In this document: positions 30,425-40,391 of the stretch, piece after piece
How the letters are laid out: each line of letters begins with the position of its first letter
How positions within the stretch are numbered: the stretch's first letter is position 1
Assembly (NCBI RefSeq): GCF_015207735.1
Contig: NZ_JADEWG010000017.1
Coordinates: 1 to 64,000, forward strand
Origin: [Phormidium] sp. LEGE 05292
GTDB taxonomy: Bacteria; Cyanobacteriota; Cyanobacteriia; Cyanobacteriales; Aerosakkonemataceae
Direction of reading: 5' to 3'
Length of the DNA stretch: 64,000 nt
The notes under the pieces: generated by a model
The model's input: only the letters and a program-made list of their open reading frames with translations
What the model was told of the DNA's origin: nothing
Databases searched by the model: none
Program-made: the position numbers and the translations under genes

Positions 30425-31600
30425 ATGCCTGAAGTTCTCTTCAAAGTAGACTTGAACAAACCATTCACCGAACAATCTTTAGTTGGACATAATCGTTGGC
30501 ATCCTGATATTCCAGCAATCGTTTCTGTGAATCCGGGGGCTGTATTTCGCATTGAATGTAAAGATTGGACAGATGGACAGATTGGCAATAATGACAATCC
30601 CAACGATGTCAAAGATGTTGATTTAACGGTAGTTCATGTATTAAGTGGCCCAATTCATGTTAACGGTGCTCAACCGGGAGATATTCTAATTGTTGACATT
30701 TTAGATGTGGGAACTTTGTCAGAATATGAATGGGGATTTACCGGAATTTTTGCCAAAGAAAATGGCGGTGGTTTCCTGACAGAACATTTTCCTATTGCTC
30801 AAAAAGCGATTTGGGATATTCAGGGAATTTACACGAAATCTCGTCATATTCCTGATGTGAGATTTGCGGGAATTCCTCACCCTGGATTAATTGGTTGTGC
30901 GCCTTCCCATGACTTACTTGCTACTTGGAATAAACGGGAAGCAGACTTAGTAGCAACTAACCCCGATCGAGTACCACCTTTAGCCGCATTACCTAACCCG
31001 CAAAATGCAATTCTTGGCTCATTAAAAGGTGCAGAATATGACAGAGTTGCCAAAGAAGCAGCAAGAACTGTTCCGCCTCGCGAACATGGGGGAAATTGTG
31101 ATATTAAAAACTTGTCCAAAGGTTCGAGAATTTATTTCCCAGTTTATGTAGATGGTGCCAAACTTTCAATGGGAGATATTCACTTTTCCCAAGGTGATGG
31201 GGAAATATCTTTTTGTGGTGCGATTGAAATGGCGGGTTATATTGATTTGCATATCGATATTATTAAAGGTGGCGTAGCAAAATATGGGTTAACCAATCCA
31301 ATTTTTAAACCGGGACCAGTGGAGCCTCGCTATTCAGAATATCTGGTTTTTGAAGGGATTTCTGTGGATGAATTTACTGGGCAACAATATTATTTAGATG
31401 CTCATGTTGCTTATCGGCGTGCTTGTTTGAATGCGATCGAATATTTCAAGAAATTCGGTTACACTGGAGAGCAAATTTATCTGCTGTTAGGTTCCGCACC
31501 AGTAGAAGGTCGAATTAGTGGCATTGTAGACATTCCTAATGCTTGTTGTACCCTCGCAGTTCCCACAGCAATTTTTGAAAAAAATGTCTTGCCAACGTAG
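30425..31600 (+). CDS. fmdA: Formamidase (FmdA/AmdA acetamidase-formamidase family)
   Basis: The product has 391 residues, close to the 400-odd of characterised formamidases, which split formamide into formate and ammonia. The start MPEVLFKVDLNKPFTEQSLV and the blocks NRWHPDIPA, VHVLSGPIHVNGAQPGDILI, HPGLIGCAPSH, PPREHGGNCDIKNL and DIHFSQGDGEISFCGAIEM are family signatures; the last contains the active-site Glu/Cys region. It is cytosolic. It has a good ribosome-binding site (AGGGGAA) and sits behind an NtcA promoter. The FmdB-type gene downstream and the urease genes upstream support a nitrogen-scavenging role. Confidence 0.96.
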   Translation: MPEVLFKVDLNKPFTEQSLVGHNRWHPDIPAIVSVNPGAVFRIECKDWTDGQIGNNDNPNDVKDVDLTVVHVLSGPIHVNGAQPGDILIVDILDVGTLSEYEWGFTGIFAKENGGGFLTEHFPIAQKAIWDIQGIYTKSRHIPDVRFAGIPHPGLIGCAPSHDLLATWNKREADLVATNPDRVPPLAALPNPQNAILGSLKGAEYDRVAKEAARTVPPREHGGNCDIKNLSKGSRIYFPVYVDGAKLSMGDIHFSQGDGEISFCGAIEMAGYIDLHIDIIKGGVAKYGLTNPIFKPGPVEPRYSEYLVFEGISVDEFTGQQYYLDAHVAYRRACLNAIEYFKKFGYTGEQIYLLLGSAPVEGRISGIVDIPNACCTLAVPTAIFEKNVLPT

Positions 31601-31607
31601 GGAAAAA

Positions 31608-31645
31608 CCTCACCCCCTAACCCCCTCTCCGCTACAGAGAGGGGG
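31608..31645. repeat. GC-rich hairpin repeat after formamidase
   Basis: ccccctctc / gagaggggg forms a perfect 9-base stem around a seven-base loop (31621-31645). It is preceded by aacctcacccccta. The sequence at 39380-39420 is the same element type in opposite orientation. It may end the fmdA transcript, although no T-run follows. Confidence 0.75.
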
Positions 31646-31697
31646 AATAAGAAAGTAGAATACATCTCTGGCAAAAGTCGATATCCTCTAAATACTA

Positions 31698-31758
31698 TCT
31701 GTGTACCCTACGGGAAGGCTACGCCTACATCTGTGTTTATCTGTGGATATCTGTGGTA
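31698..31758. repeat. Dispersed repeat, inverted copy of the element at 29114-29220
   Basis: The segment reads ctgtgtaccctacgggaagg, then ctacgcc, then acatctgtgttt and tatctgtggat units. Its reverse complement matches the right half of 29114-29220 block by block. The two copies flank the ureD-fmdA pair in opposite orientation, about 2.5 kb apart. Confidence 0.8.
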
Positions 31759-31828
31759 AAAAAATCAGATTTGTGAAATTCACAACAAATCTATTTCTAC
31801 CCTAACAATCCTCAATCTAAAATTAACT

Positions 31829-32107
31829 ATGCCTCTTTACGAATTTGACTGCCAAACTTGTGGAACTTTTGAAAAATTCCGCAGTATGAGCGAAGCTAGT
31901 AAACCAATGCTTTGCCCAACTTGCCAAGCGGAAGCTAAAAGAATTTATTCCGTAGCTGGTTTAATTATGACACCTCAATCATTAAGAACCCGCATTGATA
32001 AAGGTGCAGAACCTCGCCTAGTTAATCGTTCAGAAATTAAGCATTCTCATACACATAAACACCATCATCATCATGCTCATGACAGACCTTGGATGATTGG
32101 TCATTAA
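31829..32107 (+). CDS. FmdB-type zinc ribbon protein with His-rich tail
   Basis: The product has 92 residues. The N-terminus MPLYEFDCQTCGTFEKF and the later LCPTCQAEAKRIYSV form a CxxC...CxxC zinc ribbon of the FmdB family, first described beside formamidase genes and often called a putative regulator. The C-terminal 25 residues contain about ten histidines in a run of Lys, His and Thr, a likely metal-binding tail not typical of the family. It lies 228 bases after fmdA on the same strand and ends at a strong terminator. A regulatory role is by family name only. Confidence 0.9.
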   Translation: MPLYEFDCQTCGTFEKFRSMSEASKPMLCPTCQAEAKRIYSVAGLIMTPQSLRTRIDKGAEPRLVNRSEIKHSHTHKHHHHHAHDRPWMIGH

Positions 32108-32129
32108 ATTTAGCAATAATAACTTTTAT

Positions 32130-32163
32130 ATGAGGTAATTTATCTCTAAATTACCTCATTTTT
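32130..32163 (+). terminator. Rho-independent terminator of the fmdB-type gene
   Basis: tgaggtaattt (32130-32140) pairs perfectly with aaattacctca (32147-32157) around a six-base loop and is followed by a run of six T. It is a classical intrinsic terminator for the + strand, ahead of the convergent copper chaperone gene. Confidence 0.85.
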
Positions 32164-32183
32164 TGACGGCGAACCTTAATTTT

Positions 32184-32378
32184 TTAGGTGACTGGATAGC
32201 CAGCAGAGGCGATCGCATCCCGAATTGCTGTCTCCGGTTTTTCCGTTTCCACATTCACTAACTTAGTTTTCGGATCGGCTTGTACCACAGCATTGGGATC
32301 GACAGCTTTAATCGCTTTGGTAATAGTATCGCTACAAGCAGAACAAGCCATACTGGGAACTTCTAATTCCATGTTCAT
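32184..32378 (-). CDS. Copper chaperone, Atx1-like (HMA domain)
   Basis: The 64-residue product is a single heavy-metal-associated domain. VPSMACSACSDTITKAI holds the MxCxxC copper-binding motif, and the beta-alpha-beta-beta-alpha-beta pattern is complete. In cyanobacteria such proteins pass Cu(I) to P-type ATPases that feed plastocyanin and cytochrome oxidase. It starts 39 bases after the haem-oxygenase-like gene on the same strand, so the two are probably co-transcribed. Confidence 0.94.
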   Translation of the reverse strand: MNMELEVPSMACSACSDTITKAIKAVDPNAVVQADPKTKLVNVETEKPETAIRDAIASAGYPVT

Positions 32379-32417
32379 TCTTTACTCGCCAACAGCAAAA
32401 CGACAAATTCAACTCAG

Positions 32418-33215
32418 TCAAACTGTACTTAACAATTGTACTTCTGTAAGAGCTGGTGTTTCCACCTCATTTGAAAATGTTATGGCTGTAACTGAATCTA
32501 GCTTGGCAAATGGTTGCTGATAAGAATGATTTTTAGCATAGACCAGAAACTCGTTCAAAGCCGCAGAAAAACTAGCAAACACAGTTTCTACCGCCTGACA
32601 AGCTTTCTCTTTTTGTTCTTCAGTCAACTCGATGTTTTCCAGAAACTGCTCCACATCATCTACATCTGCTTGAATGTGACCTGTTTCCACTGCATAATGA
32701 GACGCACTGTAATAACGACAGCGTTGTCCTGTCAGCTGTTGCAGTTCGTCACCCAACTTAGCAATTACATCCAATGCAACTGTTCCAGTCGCTTCGATCG
32801 ACTCCACAACCGCTAGCTTTAGTATTGGATCGGTTTGAAAAACGCATAACGCAAATAAATTATAGGAAACCTCCCGCGTCTTTTGTGTCTCTTTACCCCA
32901 CAGGAATTTCAAGGTATCTACGAACTGCATGGATTCATTAAATCCGAGTTTTTCTATATCCTCAAGATACCATCGCCAATGACGACCATCTTCATAACTA
33001 TGCTGATTGATCATCTTTTGGATTGGGTTGTTTGTTGGTTCCTCTCGCAGAGCGTATGCGTTAATATCTTTAAACATCATTGCAAAAGGAGCCATGCAAG
33101 GAGCAAAAGCTAACCGCTGCCTGGGATCGATGCTTTTATCTGCCAAAAACTCAAATAAAGCTAACTGAGCAAACTCTTCTTTTTTCTTTTCTATTAATGC
33201 TAATACTTCTTTCAT
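32418..33215 (-). CDS. Haem-oxygenase-like / TenA-fold putative diiron protein
   Basis: The product has 265 mostly helical residues. The segment INQHSYEDGRHWRWYLEDIE and the later YYSASHYAVETGH carry His/Glu/Asp pairs expected of the iron-containing redox enzyme family with a haem-oxygenase-like fold. There is no signal peptide. Such proteins include CADD-like and other HO-like diiron oxidases, but the substrate here is unknown. It is upstream of the copper chaperone gene and divergent from hstK. Family placement is by motif recognition only. Confidence 0.7.
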   Translation of the reverse strand: MKEVLALIEKKKEEFAQLALFEFLADKSIDPRQRLAFAPCMAPFAMMFKDINAYALREEPTNNPIQKMINQHSYEDGRHWRWYLEDIEKLGFNESMQFVDTLKFLWGKETQKTREVSYNLFALCVFQTDPILKLAVVESIEATGTVALDVIAKLGDELQQLTGQRCRYYSASHYAVETGHIQADVDDVEQFLENIELTEEQKEKACQAVETVFASFSAALNEFLVYAKNHSYQQPFAKLDSVTAITFSNEVETPALTEVQLLSTV

Positions 33216-33691
33216 GACTAATACACCTAAGTAGTAAATCGAGCTGAAAAAATTAACGAACTTTGTTGAGAAGTTATTTATAAATCTTATGGGTTATTTG
33301 AGAAGTTTTTGTGTTCTAGATCGCATAAATTTGTGATTTTTATCGTTAGATATTAGTGATTTAGGCGCTTATATATTTTAAAAATTTAATCTTAATTTTT
33401 TCAGGAAAATCTTCTTTCTTAAGGTAGATTTAGAGTAAAGAAAATCTTTTTTGTGAAGGGATATTTACAGCAATTTAAAGCTAAAAAGTAATGTTTATTT
33501 TACTTAAGTAAATATTACAATTACGCAAATTGTTATGGTTAAATCAATCAGTAATTACCCTGATGCAAATCACAGCTATATCATTGTATAATATCCCTCT
33601 TCAAGTACTAGAGGCAAACACTAGCTACAGTGCTAGTTCATGAACTCGCTAGCTCTCTTAAGTTTTATTTTTCTACTATAATAATGTAAAA
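33216..33691. other. Long AT-rich intergenic region before the HstK gene
   Basis: This is 476 bases separating divergent genes. A small inverted repeat, ctagctacagtgctag, lies near 33622-33637, and a gttcatgaac palindrome follows it at 33638-33647. No gene, RNA or known operator is recognised. It holds promoters for both flanking genes. Confidence 0.5.
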
Positions 33692-36600
33692 ATGTTAATT
33701 ATCTCTCAAATGAGTACAATATCAGATTACGAAATAATCGAAAAAATTCATATAGGAATCCGAACTTTAATCGAACGTGGAGTTCGGAAATCAGACCGGG
33801 TGCCAGTCATTATCAAAAGCCTCAAATCGGAATATCCTACATTAGAAGAAATTGCGCGATTAAAACATGAATATAAAATTAACTCCAGCCTTTTCAATGT
33901 AGAGGGAATTGTTAAGACTTATGGATTATTAAAATATAAGAATGGTTTTGCTCTCATATTAGAAGATTTTCAAGGTAAATCGCTTAAGCAATTGCTTGCC
34001 GATCGCCTCCTACAAGTTATAGATTTTCTGAACATCGCTATCAAACTAGCGCAATCTTTGGGCGAATTGCATCAAAACCAAATAATTCATAAAGATATTA
34101 AATCAGCCAACATCATCGTCAACCCGAAAACAAGCCAAGTCAAAATTACAGATTTTAGTATTTCCACGCGCCTAACAAGAGAAACCAATCAGATTGGAAG
34201 TCCCTGTTTACTAGAAGGGACTCTTGCTTATATGTCGCCAGAACAAACTGGGCGAATGAATCGGTCAATTGATTATCGCACGGACTTTTATTCTTTAGGT
34301 ATTACCTACTATGAAATGCTCACGGGTCAGCTGCCTTTTAATGCGATCGACCCACTAGAATTAATTCACTGCCATATAGCTCTCACACCAGTTCCACCCC
34401 ATCAAATAAATCCAGAAATTCCAGAGGCGATTTCATCTATTGTGATGAAACTTTTACAAAAAAACGCTGAAGATAGATACCAAAGTGCTTTTGGACTAAA
34501 AGCTGACCTAGAAACTTGCCTACTTGAGTTACAAAAAACTAGTAAAATTGAAAACTTTACACCCGGACAACTAGATCAGTTTGGCAAATTTTTGATTCCG
34601 CAAAAACTTTACGGTCGCTCTCAGGAAGTTACCTTATTAATGCAAGCTTTTGAGCGAGTTAGCAAGGGCGCAACCGAAATGATATTAGTTTCTGGTTATT
34701 CGGGAATTGGTAAAACTGCGCTAGTAAATGAAGTTCACAAACCGATCGTACAAAAACGCGGTTATTTTATCGCAGGCAAATTCGATCAGTTTAAGCGCAA
34801 CATTCCTTACGCTGCCCTAATCCAAGCTTTCCAATCATTATTAAGGCAAATATTAACCGAAGGTTCAGATCAGATAGAGATTTGGAAACAAAAACTTTTA
34901 AGCACGCTGGGCGAACAAGGTCAAATTATTATCGATATTATACCGGAATTAGAACTTATTATTGGCTCTCAACCTGCTGTTCCTCAACTGTCGTTGCCGC
35001 TGGAATCTCAAAACCGATTTAATAAAGTATTTAAAGAATTTCTTGGCGTATTTACCAAAGCCGAACATCCATTAGTGCTATTCCTAGATGACCTCCAGTG
35101 GGCAGATCCAGCGTCTTTGAAATTAATCAAAATCTGGGTAACTGATCCAGAGAGTAAATATTTATTGATGATGGGAGCTTATCGAGATAACGAAGTTTCT
35201 CCAATTCACCCTACTATTCAGACGATCGATAAAATCAAAGAAAATGGCGCGACAGTTAATCAACTGATACTTCAACCTTTAGATATTAATAACGTCAGCC
35301 AATTATTAGCCGACACGCTATCATTTGGAAAACCTTTTGAACTGTGGGACGAAATAGAAAAATTAAAGCCACTTAAATCAGAAATAAGTTCTTTAGCATC
35401 TCTACTTTTTCATAAAACAGGCGGCAACCCTTTCTTTTTGACCCAATTAATGCAAACGCTATATTCTGAAAATTTGTTAAAATTCGACTTTATTAAAGGT
35501 CGCTGGTTTTGGAATGTTGCCCAAATACAATCCTTGGGAATCATTGATTACAATATTGTCGAACTGGTAGCTAAAAATATCCAAAAACTGTCGGATAGAA
35601 CACAGCACGCCTTAAAATTAGCAGCTTGTATTGGCAACCAATTTAACTTAGATGTCCTGGCGATCGTTAATCAGCAATCTTTGTTAACTACTGCTGATGA
35701 TTTATGGGAAGGACTTCAGACAGGTTTGATTCTGCCTCTCAATAGTGCTTACAAAATTCCCTTAGTATTTGACGATCAAGAAAGAGAAACCCAAGAGCGA
35801 ATACTCGACTGGGGAAATCAGGAAGGCGTTTTTCACTCGCCCATTTCTTACAAATTTTTGCATGACAGAGTTCAGCAAGCAGCTTATTCACTCATACCGG
35901 AAGAGCAAAAAAAAGCTACTCACCTAAAAATTGGTAAATTGTTACTACAGAAAACATCAGCTCATGCCTTATTAGAAAATATTTTCGATATTGTCAACCA
36001 ATTAAATATAAGTGCGGAACTAATCAACAATCCCTCAGAACGAAAAGATCTTGCTAAATTAAACCTTTTAGCTGGAAAAAAAGCTAAAGCAGCAACAGCC
36101 TATGAAGCAGCATTTAAGTATTTAAGTATTGGCTTAGAACAACTAACAGAAAAGGATTGGGAAAACCAGTACGATTTGACGATCGAACTTTATTTAGAAT
36201 CTTTAGAAATTGGTTATATAGTTAATCCTCAACAGGCAGTAAAGATTTTTCATACTATTCTGAATCATGCTCAAAAGCGGCTGGAAAAAGTCAAAGTATA
36301 TGAAATTCAGAGCAAATTTTATTTTTCTCAAAACCAACCTGTTCCCGCATTAGAAACTAGCTTAAAAGCATTGAAAATATTAGGCATAAATCTGCCTTCT
36401 CAACCGAATAAATTTAATGTATTAGCTAGTTTAATTAAGACAAAATTGCGGCAAGGAAATAAATCAATTGAAGCATTAGCTTCTCTGCCAGAAATGACAG
36501 ATGATGAACTCCTTGCAGCTATGCGGATATTATTAGCTCTCAGTCCGGCTGCCTTTGCCGTAAGACCGAATCTTTATCCGCTAGTAACTTTTAAAATGGT

Positions 36601-39322
36601 CAATTTGTCCCTGAAATATGGGAATACACCTTTATCTACTTATGGGTATGGAACTTATGGCTTGCTTCATTGTGCAATGCTGGGAGATTTTGATTCTGGA
36701 TATCGATATGGTCAATTAGCTCGCACACTTTTACACCAATTTAATGCTAAAGAAGTTACTGCGATCGTCTCTATACCATTGTATGTTTTTATTACTCATT
36801 GGAAGGAGCATATTAAAACAGCTTTAGCAGGTTTACTTGAGGGTTCTCAAACTGGTTTATCAACCGGAGATATAGAATATGGTTGTCATTGTGCAGGGTT
36901 TTATTGCAGTTATTTATTTTTGAGCGGTGAACCTCTAGACTCTGTAATTCAAAAGCAAAGTCAATATATTGATTTGTTAGTGCAATACAAGCAGGAATAT
37001 CAACTTAATCAAGTCAAAATATGGGCGCAAGTAGTCTTGAATTTTCAAGGGGAATCGGATAATGCGATCGCTCTTTCTGGGAAACAATTTAGCGAAGAAA
37101 CAATGCTTCCCCTTTTGATTGAATCTGAAAATGGGTTGGTACTTTTCCCAGCTTATTTAGCAAAAGCTTTGCTATGTTATTCATTTAAACTTTATGCTGA
37201 ATCCTGGGAAAATGCTTGTGCGGCAGAAAAATATGTACCAGCTGCTAGCGGTAGCGTTTATATTCCCGTGCATAACTTTTACGCTTCTCTTGCCCTCCTA
37301 GCTTTGTCTCGCACAGCCTCAAACAAAGAACGTCAAGAATATTTGCAAAAAGTTGCTGAGAATCAGAAAAAAATGCAGCAATGGGCAGACAATTCTCCCA
37401 CAAATTATCTACACAAATACGAGTTAGTTGAGGCAGAGAAAGCACGACTATTAGGAAAAAATGACACAGCAGCCGAATATTACGATCGAGCTATTAAAGG
37501 CGCTAGGGAACAAGGATATCTTCAGGAAGAAGCACTAGCTTTTGAATTGGCAGCGGAGTTTTACTTTCACCGGAATCGAGAAAAAGTAGCTCAAATATAC
37601 CTAACTGATGCCTACTATGGATACGATCGCTGGGGAGCTAAAGCAAAAATATGCGATTTAGAATCAAGGTATCCAGAGTTCTTTTCCCAGTTACTAGATA
37701 GAGAAAATTATCGATTTGAGTCGAATGGAACAACAAGTTCAACGACGGGAGAAAGTTCTACAAAATTGGATTTTTATGCTGTAATTAAAGCTTCGCAAGC
37801 CCTCTCTAATGAAATTGTTTTAGAAAGTTTATTGCAGCAATTAATCAAGTTAGTTATGCACAATGCGGGCGCTCAAACTGTATATTTACTTCTCGATCAA
37901 GATGGCAAAATCTTGTTAGAAGCTACAGGTACAGTTAACGAAGTTAGATTAGGGCTATCTACTACTGTAGAGAATAGTGAATGCCTGCCGATTTCTCTGA
38001 TAAATTATGTTGTCAGAACTCAGGAAAGTGTGGTTTTAAACGATGCCTACACTGAGGGAATTTTTACTGCCGATCCGTACATCATTAAAAATGAAATAAA
38101 ATCGATTTTGTGTACGCCTATCCTGACTCAAGGAAAACTTATCGGACTGCTTTATTTGGAAAATAATCTCAGCCGTCGTGCCTTTACAACTGAGCGGATT
38201 GAAGTTTTAAGAATTCTGACTTCTCAGGCTGCTATTTCCATTGATAAAGCACGTCTCTATGAAAATTTAATCAAAGTTAGCAATAATCTCAAACAAGCCA
38301 ACCAACAATTAGAGGATTATAGTCGAAGTTTGGAAGATAAAGTAAAAGAAAGAACGCTAGAATTAGAAGCTAAAAATACTTGTTTGCGAGAACAAACAAC
38401 AAATTTAGAGCAAACTATTAAGGAATTACAAGCTACTCAAACACAACTAATTCAGGCAGAAAAAATGTCTAGTTTAGGTCAGCTGGTTGCTGGTGTTGCT
38501 CATGAAATTAATAATCCGGTTAACTTTATTTATGGCAATCTTACTTATGCAAATGAATATACCGAATCCTTACTAAATCTATTGGATCTCTATCAACAAG
38601 AGTATCCCAATCCTACAGATAAAATTAGTGCTGAAATAGATGAAATTGATTTAGAATTTCTCAAACAAGACTTGCTTAAATTATTTTCTTCGATGAAAGT
38701 GGGTGCCGATCGCATTCGTCTGATTGTACTATCTTTGCGGAACTTTTCGCGTTTAGATGAAGCGCAAATGAAGGCAGTTGATATTCACGAAGGGATTGAT
38801 AGTACCCTAATGCTCTTGCAAAATAGGTTGAAACCTAAGTCCGATCGTCCTGGAATACAGGTGATAAAAGAGTATGGCGATTTACCTATGGTTGAGTGTT
38901 ATGCAGGTCAACTTAACCAAGTATTAATGAATATCATTGCTAATGCCATCGATGCTTTAGAATACTCAAGAGAAAGTGGACTTTCAACTGTCGATCGAGG
39001 ACTAACAGCTGAGTGTCCGACAATTCGGATTCGCACTCTCAAGCTTAATGCTAACTATGTAGAGATTGCAATTGCTGATAATGGTCTGGGAATGACTGAG
39101 GAAGTACGTTCAAAACTTTTCGACCCTTTCTTTACCACAAAACCAGTGGGCAAAGGTACTGGAATGGGTTTGTCGATTAGCTATCAGATTGTAGTTGACA
39201 AACACGGCGGCCAGTTAAAATGTATTTCATCTCCTGGAAAAGGGGCAGAGTTTGCGATCGAGATTCCCGTGCAGCAGCTAAAAAAACCTATCAATAATGA
39301 AGTTAACTCAGCCGCAAAGTAG
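33692..39322 (+). CDS. HstK-type dual Ser/Thr and histidine kinase
   Basis: The product has 1876 residues; the start could also be the ATG at 33710 ([13 protein letters not shown]). A Ser/Thr kinase domain (about 1-275) has the ATP-binding Lys (VIIKSLK), catalytic [11 protein letters not shown] and [17 protein letters not shown]. The metal motif is DFS instead of DFG and the glycine-rich loop is degraded. A predicted AAA ATPase follows (Walker [10 protein letters not shown], Walker [13 protein letters not shown]). Next are a long TPR-like helical region, a GAF domain (about 1365-1525), a coiled coil, HisKA with [17 protein letters not shown] (His near 1604) and HATPase with [12 protein letters not shown]. 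Cyanobacteria typically carry many such kinases; some affect heterocyst or stress responses. The signal here is unknown. Confidence 0.95.
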   Translation: MLIISQMSTISDYEIIEKIHIGIRTLIERGVRKSDRVPVIIKSLKSEYPTLEEIARLKHEYKINSSLFNVEGIVKTYGLLKYKNGFALILEDFQGKSLKQLLADRLLQVIDFLNIAIKLAQSLGELHQNQIIHKDIKSANIIVNPKTSQVKITDFSISTRLTRETNQIGSPCLLEGTLAYMSPEQTGRMNRSIDYRTDFYSLGITYYEMLTGQLPFNAIDPLELIHCHIALTPVPPHQINPEIPEAISSIVMKLLQKNAEDRYQSAFGLKADLETCLLELQKTSKIENFTPGQLDQFGKFLIPQKLYGRSQEVTLLMQAFERVSKGATEMILVSGYSGIGKTALVNEVHKPIVQKRGYFIAGKFDQFKRNIPYAALIQAFQSLLRQILTEGSDQIEIWKQKLLSTLGEQGQIIIDIIPELELIIGSQPAVPQLSLPLESQNRFNKVFKEFLGVFTKAEHPLVLFLDDLQWADPASLKLIKIWVTDPESKYLLMMGAYRDNEVSPIHPTIQTIDKIKENGATVNQLILQPLDINNVSQLLADTLSFGKPFELWDEIEKLKPLKSEISSLASLLFHKTGGNPFFLTQLMQTLYSENLLKFDFIKGRWFWNVAQIQSLGIIDYNIVELVAKNIQKLSDRTQHALKLAACIGNQFNLDVLAIVNQQSLLTTADDLWEGLQTGLILPLNSAYKIPLVFDDQERETQERILDWGNQEGVFHSPISYKFLHDRVQQAAYSLIPEEQKKATHLKIGKLLLQKTSAHALLENIFDIVNQLNISAELINNPSERKDLAKLNLLAGKKAKAATAYEAAFKYLSIGLEQLTEKDWENQYDLTIELYLESLEIGYIVNPQQAVKIFHTILNHAQKRLEKVKVYEIQSKFYFSQNQPVPALETSLKALKILGINLPSQPNKFNVLASLIKTKLRQGNKSIEALASLPEMTDDELLAAMRILLALSPAAFAVRPNLYPLVTFKMVNLSLKYGNTPLSTYGYGTYGLLHCAMLGDFDSGYRYGQLARTLLHQFNAKEVTAIVSIPLYVFITHWKEHIKTALAGLLEGSQTGLSTGDIEYGCHCAGFYCSYLFLSGEPLDSVIQKQSQYIDLLVQYKQEYQLNQVKIWAQVVLNFQGESDNAIALSGKQFSEETMLPLLIESENGLVLFPAYLAKALLCYSFKLYAESWENACAAEKYVPAASGSVYIPVHNFYASLALLALSRTASNKERQEYLQKVAENQKKMQQWADNSPTNYLHKYELVEAEKARLLGKNDTAAEYYDRAIKGAREQGYLQEEALAFELAAEFYFHRNREKVAQIYLTDAYYGYDRWGAKAKICDLESRYPEFFSQLLDRENYRFESNGTTSSTTGESSTKLDFYAVIKASQALSNEIVLESLLQQLIKLVMHNAGAQTVYLLLDQDGKILLEATGTVNEVRLGLSTTVENSECLPISLINYVVRTQESVVLNDAYTEGIFTADPYIIKNEIKSILCTPILTQGKLIGLLYLENNLSRRAFTTERIEVLRILTSQAAISIDKARLYENLIKVSNNLKQANQQLEDYSRSLEDKVKERTLELEAKNTCLREQTTNLEQTIKELQATQTQLIQAEKMSSLGQLVAGVAHEINNPVNFIYGNLTYANEYTESLLNLLDLYQQEYPNPTDKISAEIDEIDLEFLKQDLLKLFSSMKVGADRIRLIVLSLRNFSRLDEAQMKAVDIHEGIDSTLMLLQNRLKPKSDRPGIQVIKEYGDLPMVECYAGQLNQVLMNIIANAIDALEYSRESGLSTVDRGLTAECPTIRIRTLKLNANYVEIAIADNGLGMTEEVRSKLFDPFFTTKPVGKGTGMGLSISYQIVVDKHGGQLKCISSPGKGAEFAIEIPVQQLKKPINNEVNSAAK

Positions 39323-39375
39323 CAATTGAAACCCTTATGTCAGACACATATTAAAACACAAAAAAGTATAGCTTT

Positions 39376-39420
39376 GTCTCCCCTCCCTGTAGACGGGGAG
39401 GGGATTAAGGGGTGAGGTGA
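39376..39420. repeat. GC-rich hairpin repeat, inverted relative to 31608-31645
   Basis: cccctccc (39380-39387) and gggagggg (39396-39403) pair around an eight-base loop. Then attaaggggtgaggtg follows, which is the reverse complement of the acctcacccc lead-in seen at 31608. It lies between the convergent hstK and DUF305 genes and may act as a terminator. Confidence 0.75.
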
Positions 39421-39491
39421 AAATTAGTAGTAAACATTACTAATTAACCGGACATGATATTAAACAGGGGGATTTAAAAGGGTGAAGAAAT

Positions 39492-40172
39492 TTACATCCA
39501 GCGTCCACCAACACCACCATTTCTTGGCCCCATCATACCCATACCACCAGCATTAAACCAACCGATTAACCAAGCTTGCATTTGATGGATTTCTTGACGT
39601 TGGCTAATACTAATCTGTTGGGCTAATTTACTCACTTCATTGTGTTTAGCCAAATTATTTCCTAATAGCTGATTAGACATCATGACTGCGCCCATGTGAT
39701 GGAATCGCATATCTTCTAAAAATGCTCGATCCAAATCATCACCTTTGAGATTAGTTAAATCTCGCATCATTGGATGATATGTTACTTTGGTATTTTGATT
39801 CGGATACCACTGTTTTAACCATTGTTGCATTTGCTGAATTTCTGCACTTTGCACTCGGATAATATCATCAGCAAATTTTTTCATTTCTGGGCGATTCGTT
39901 CCCGCTTTTAATAGTTTAGCTGTTGCGATCGCTTCTTCATGATGGGGAATCATTTGGGTGAGAAAATCTGCTTCGTTTTCCACTCTCATCGAGTGCATTA
40001 TTCCCATTTTGCCGCCCATTCCCATTCCGGGACAACCTACGGCGGGAACTGAATAATTTGTTTGTTTATTCGGTGAGGGTGAACCAGCATTTGTTACCTG
40101 CGTAGTGGCTAAAGTTGCAGCACCAACACCTGCAACAGCAAAAGCAATTAACAATCTTTTTGGCATTAACAT
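39492..40172 (-). CDS. Secreted DUF305 protein (ferritin-like metal-binding fold)
   Basis: The product has about 226 residues from the ATG at 40172, which has GGGAGG ten bases upstream. The open frame extends 57 codons further up, but without family similarity. Residues 1-29 form a signal peptide (RLLIAFAVAGVGAATLATT). Two DUF305 halves follow, each with the Met/His pattern: FLTQMIPHHEEAIATAKL and FLEDMRFHHMGAVMMSNQ, and each ends in QQMQQWL or HQMQAWL. DUF305 proteins are often linked to copper or other metal handling in the periplasm. The C-terminus is rich in Gly and Met. It is divergent from natD. Confidence 0.93.
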   Translation of the reverse strand: MLMPKRLLIAFAVAGVGAATLATTQVTNAGSPSPNKQTNYSVPAVGCPGMGMGGKMGIMHSMRVENEADFLTQMIPHHEEAIATAKLLKAGTNRPEMKKFADDIIRVQSAEIQQMQQWLKQWYPNQNTKVTYHPMMRDLTNLKGDDLDRAFLEDMRFHHMGAVMMSNQLLGNNLAKHNEVSKLAQQISISQRQEIHQMQAWLIGWFNAGGMGMMGPRNGGVGGRWM

Positions 40173-40391
40173 ATCTTTTAACCTCCCAAAGCCCTTTTTT
40201 CTGCTTTCAGGAATTAACTCTTTTATGATAAAGACTCCTCTTAGGTGGAGAGTCAAGAGAACAAGGCATAAATTAACTTTTTTTTTAGATTTTCCTGACT
40301 CGTGAGATGATGATGCCAAAGCAATAGCCAATTTCAGGCACAATCAATAATCATTCGCCAAATTTGTGTTGAGCGTATTTAACTTTAAATT

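Noticed and set aside
33622-33647. Palindromes ctagctacagtgctag and gttcatgaac as an operator of hstK
   Set aside because: They are suggestive, but match no known regulator and are short in an AT-rich region; no independent support.
39492-40343. Longer 283-codon version of the DUF305 gene
   Set aside because: The extra 57 codons lack similarity and would place the signal peptide internally; GGGAGG precedes the ATG at 40172.
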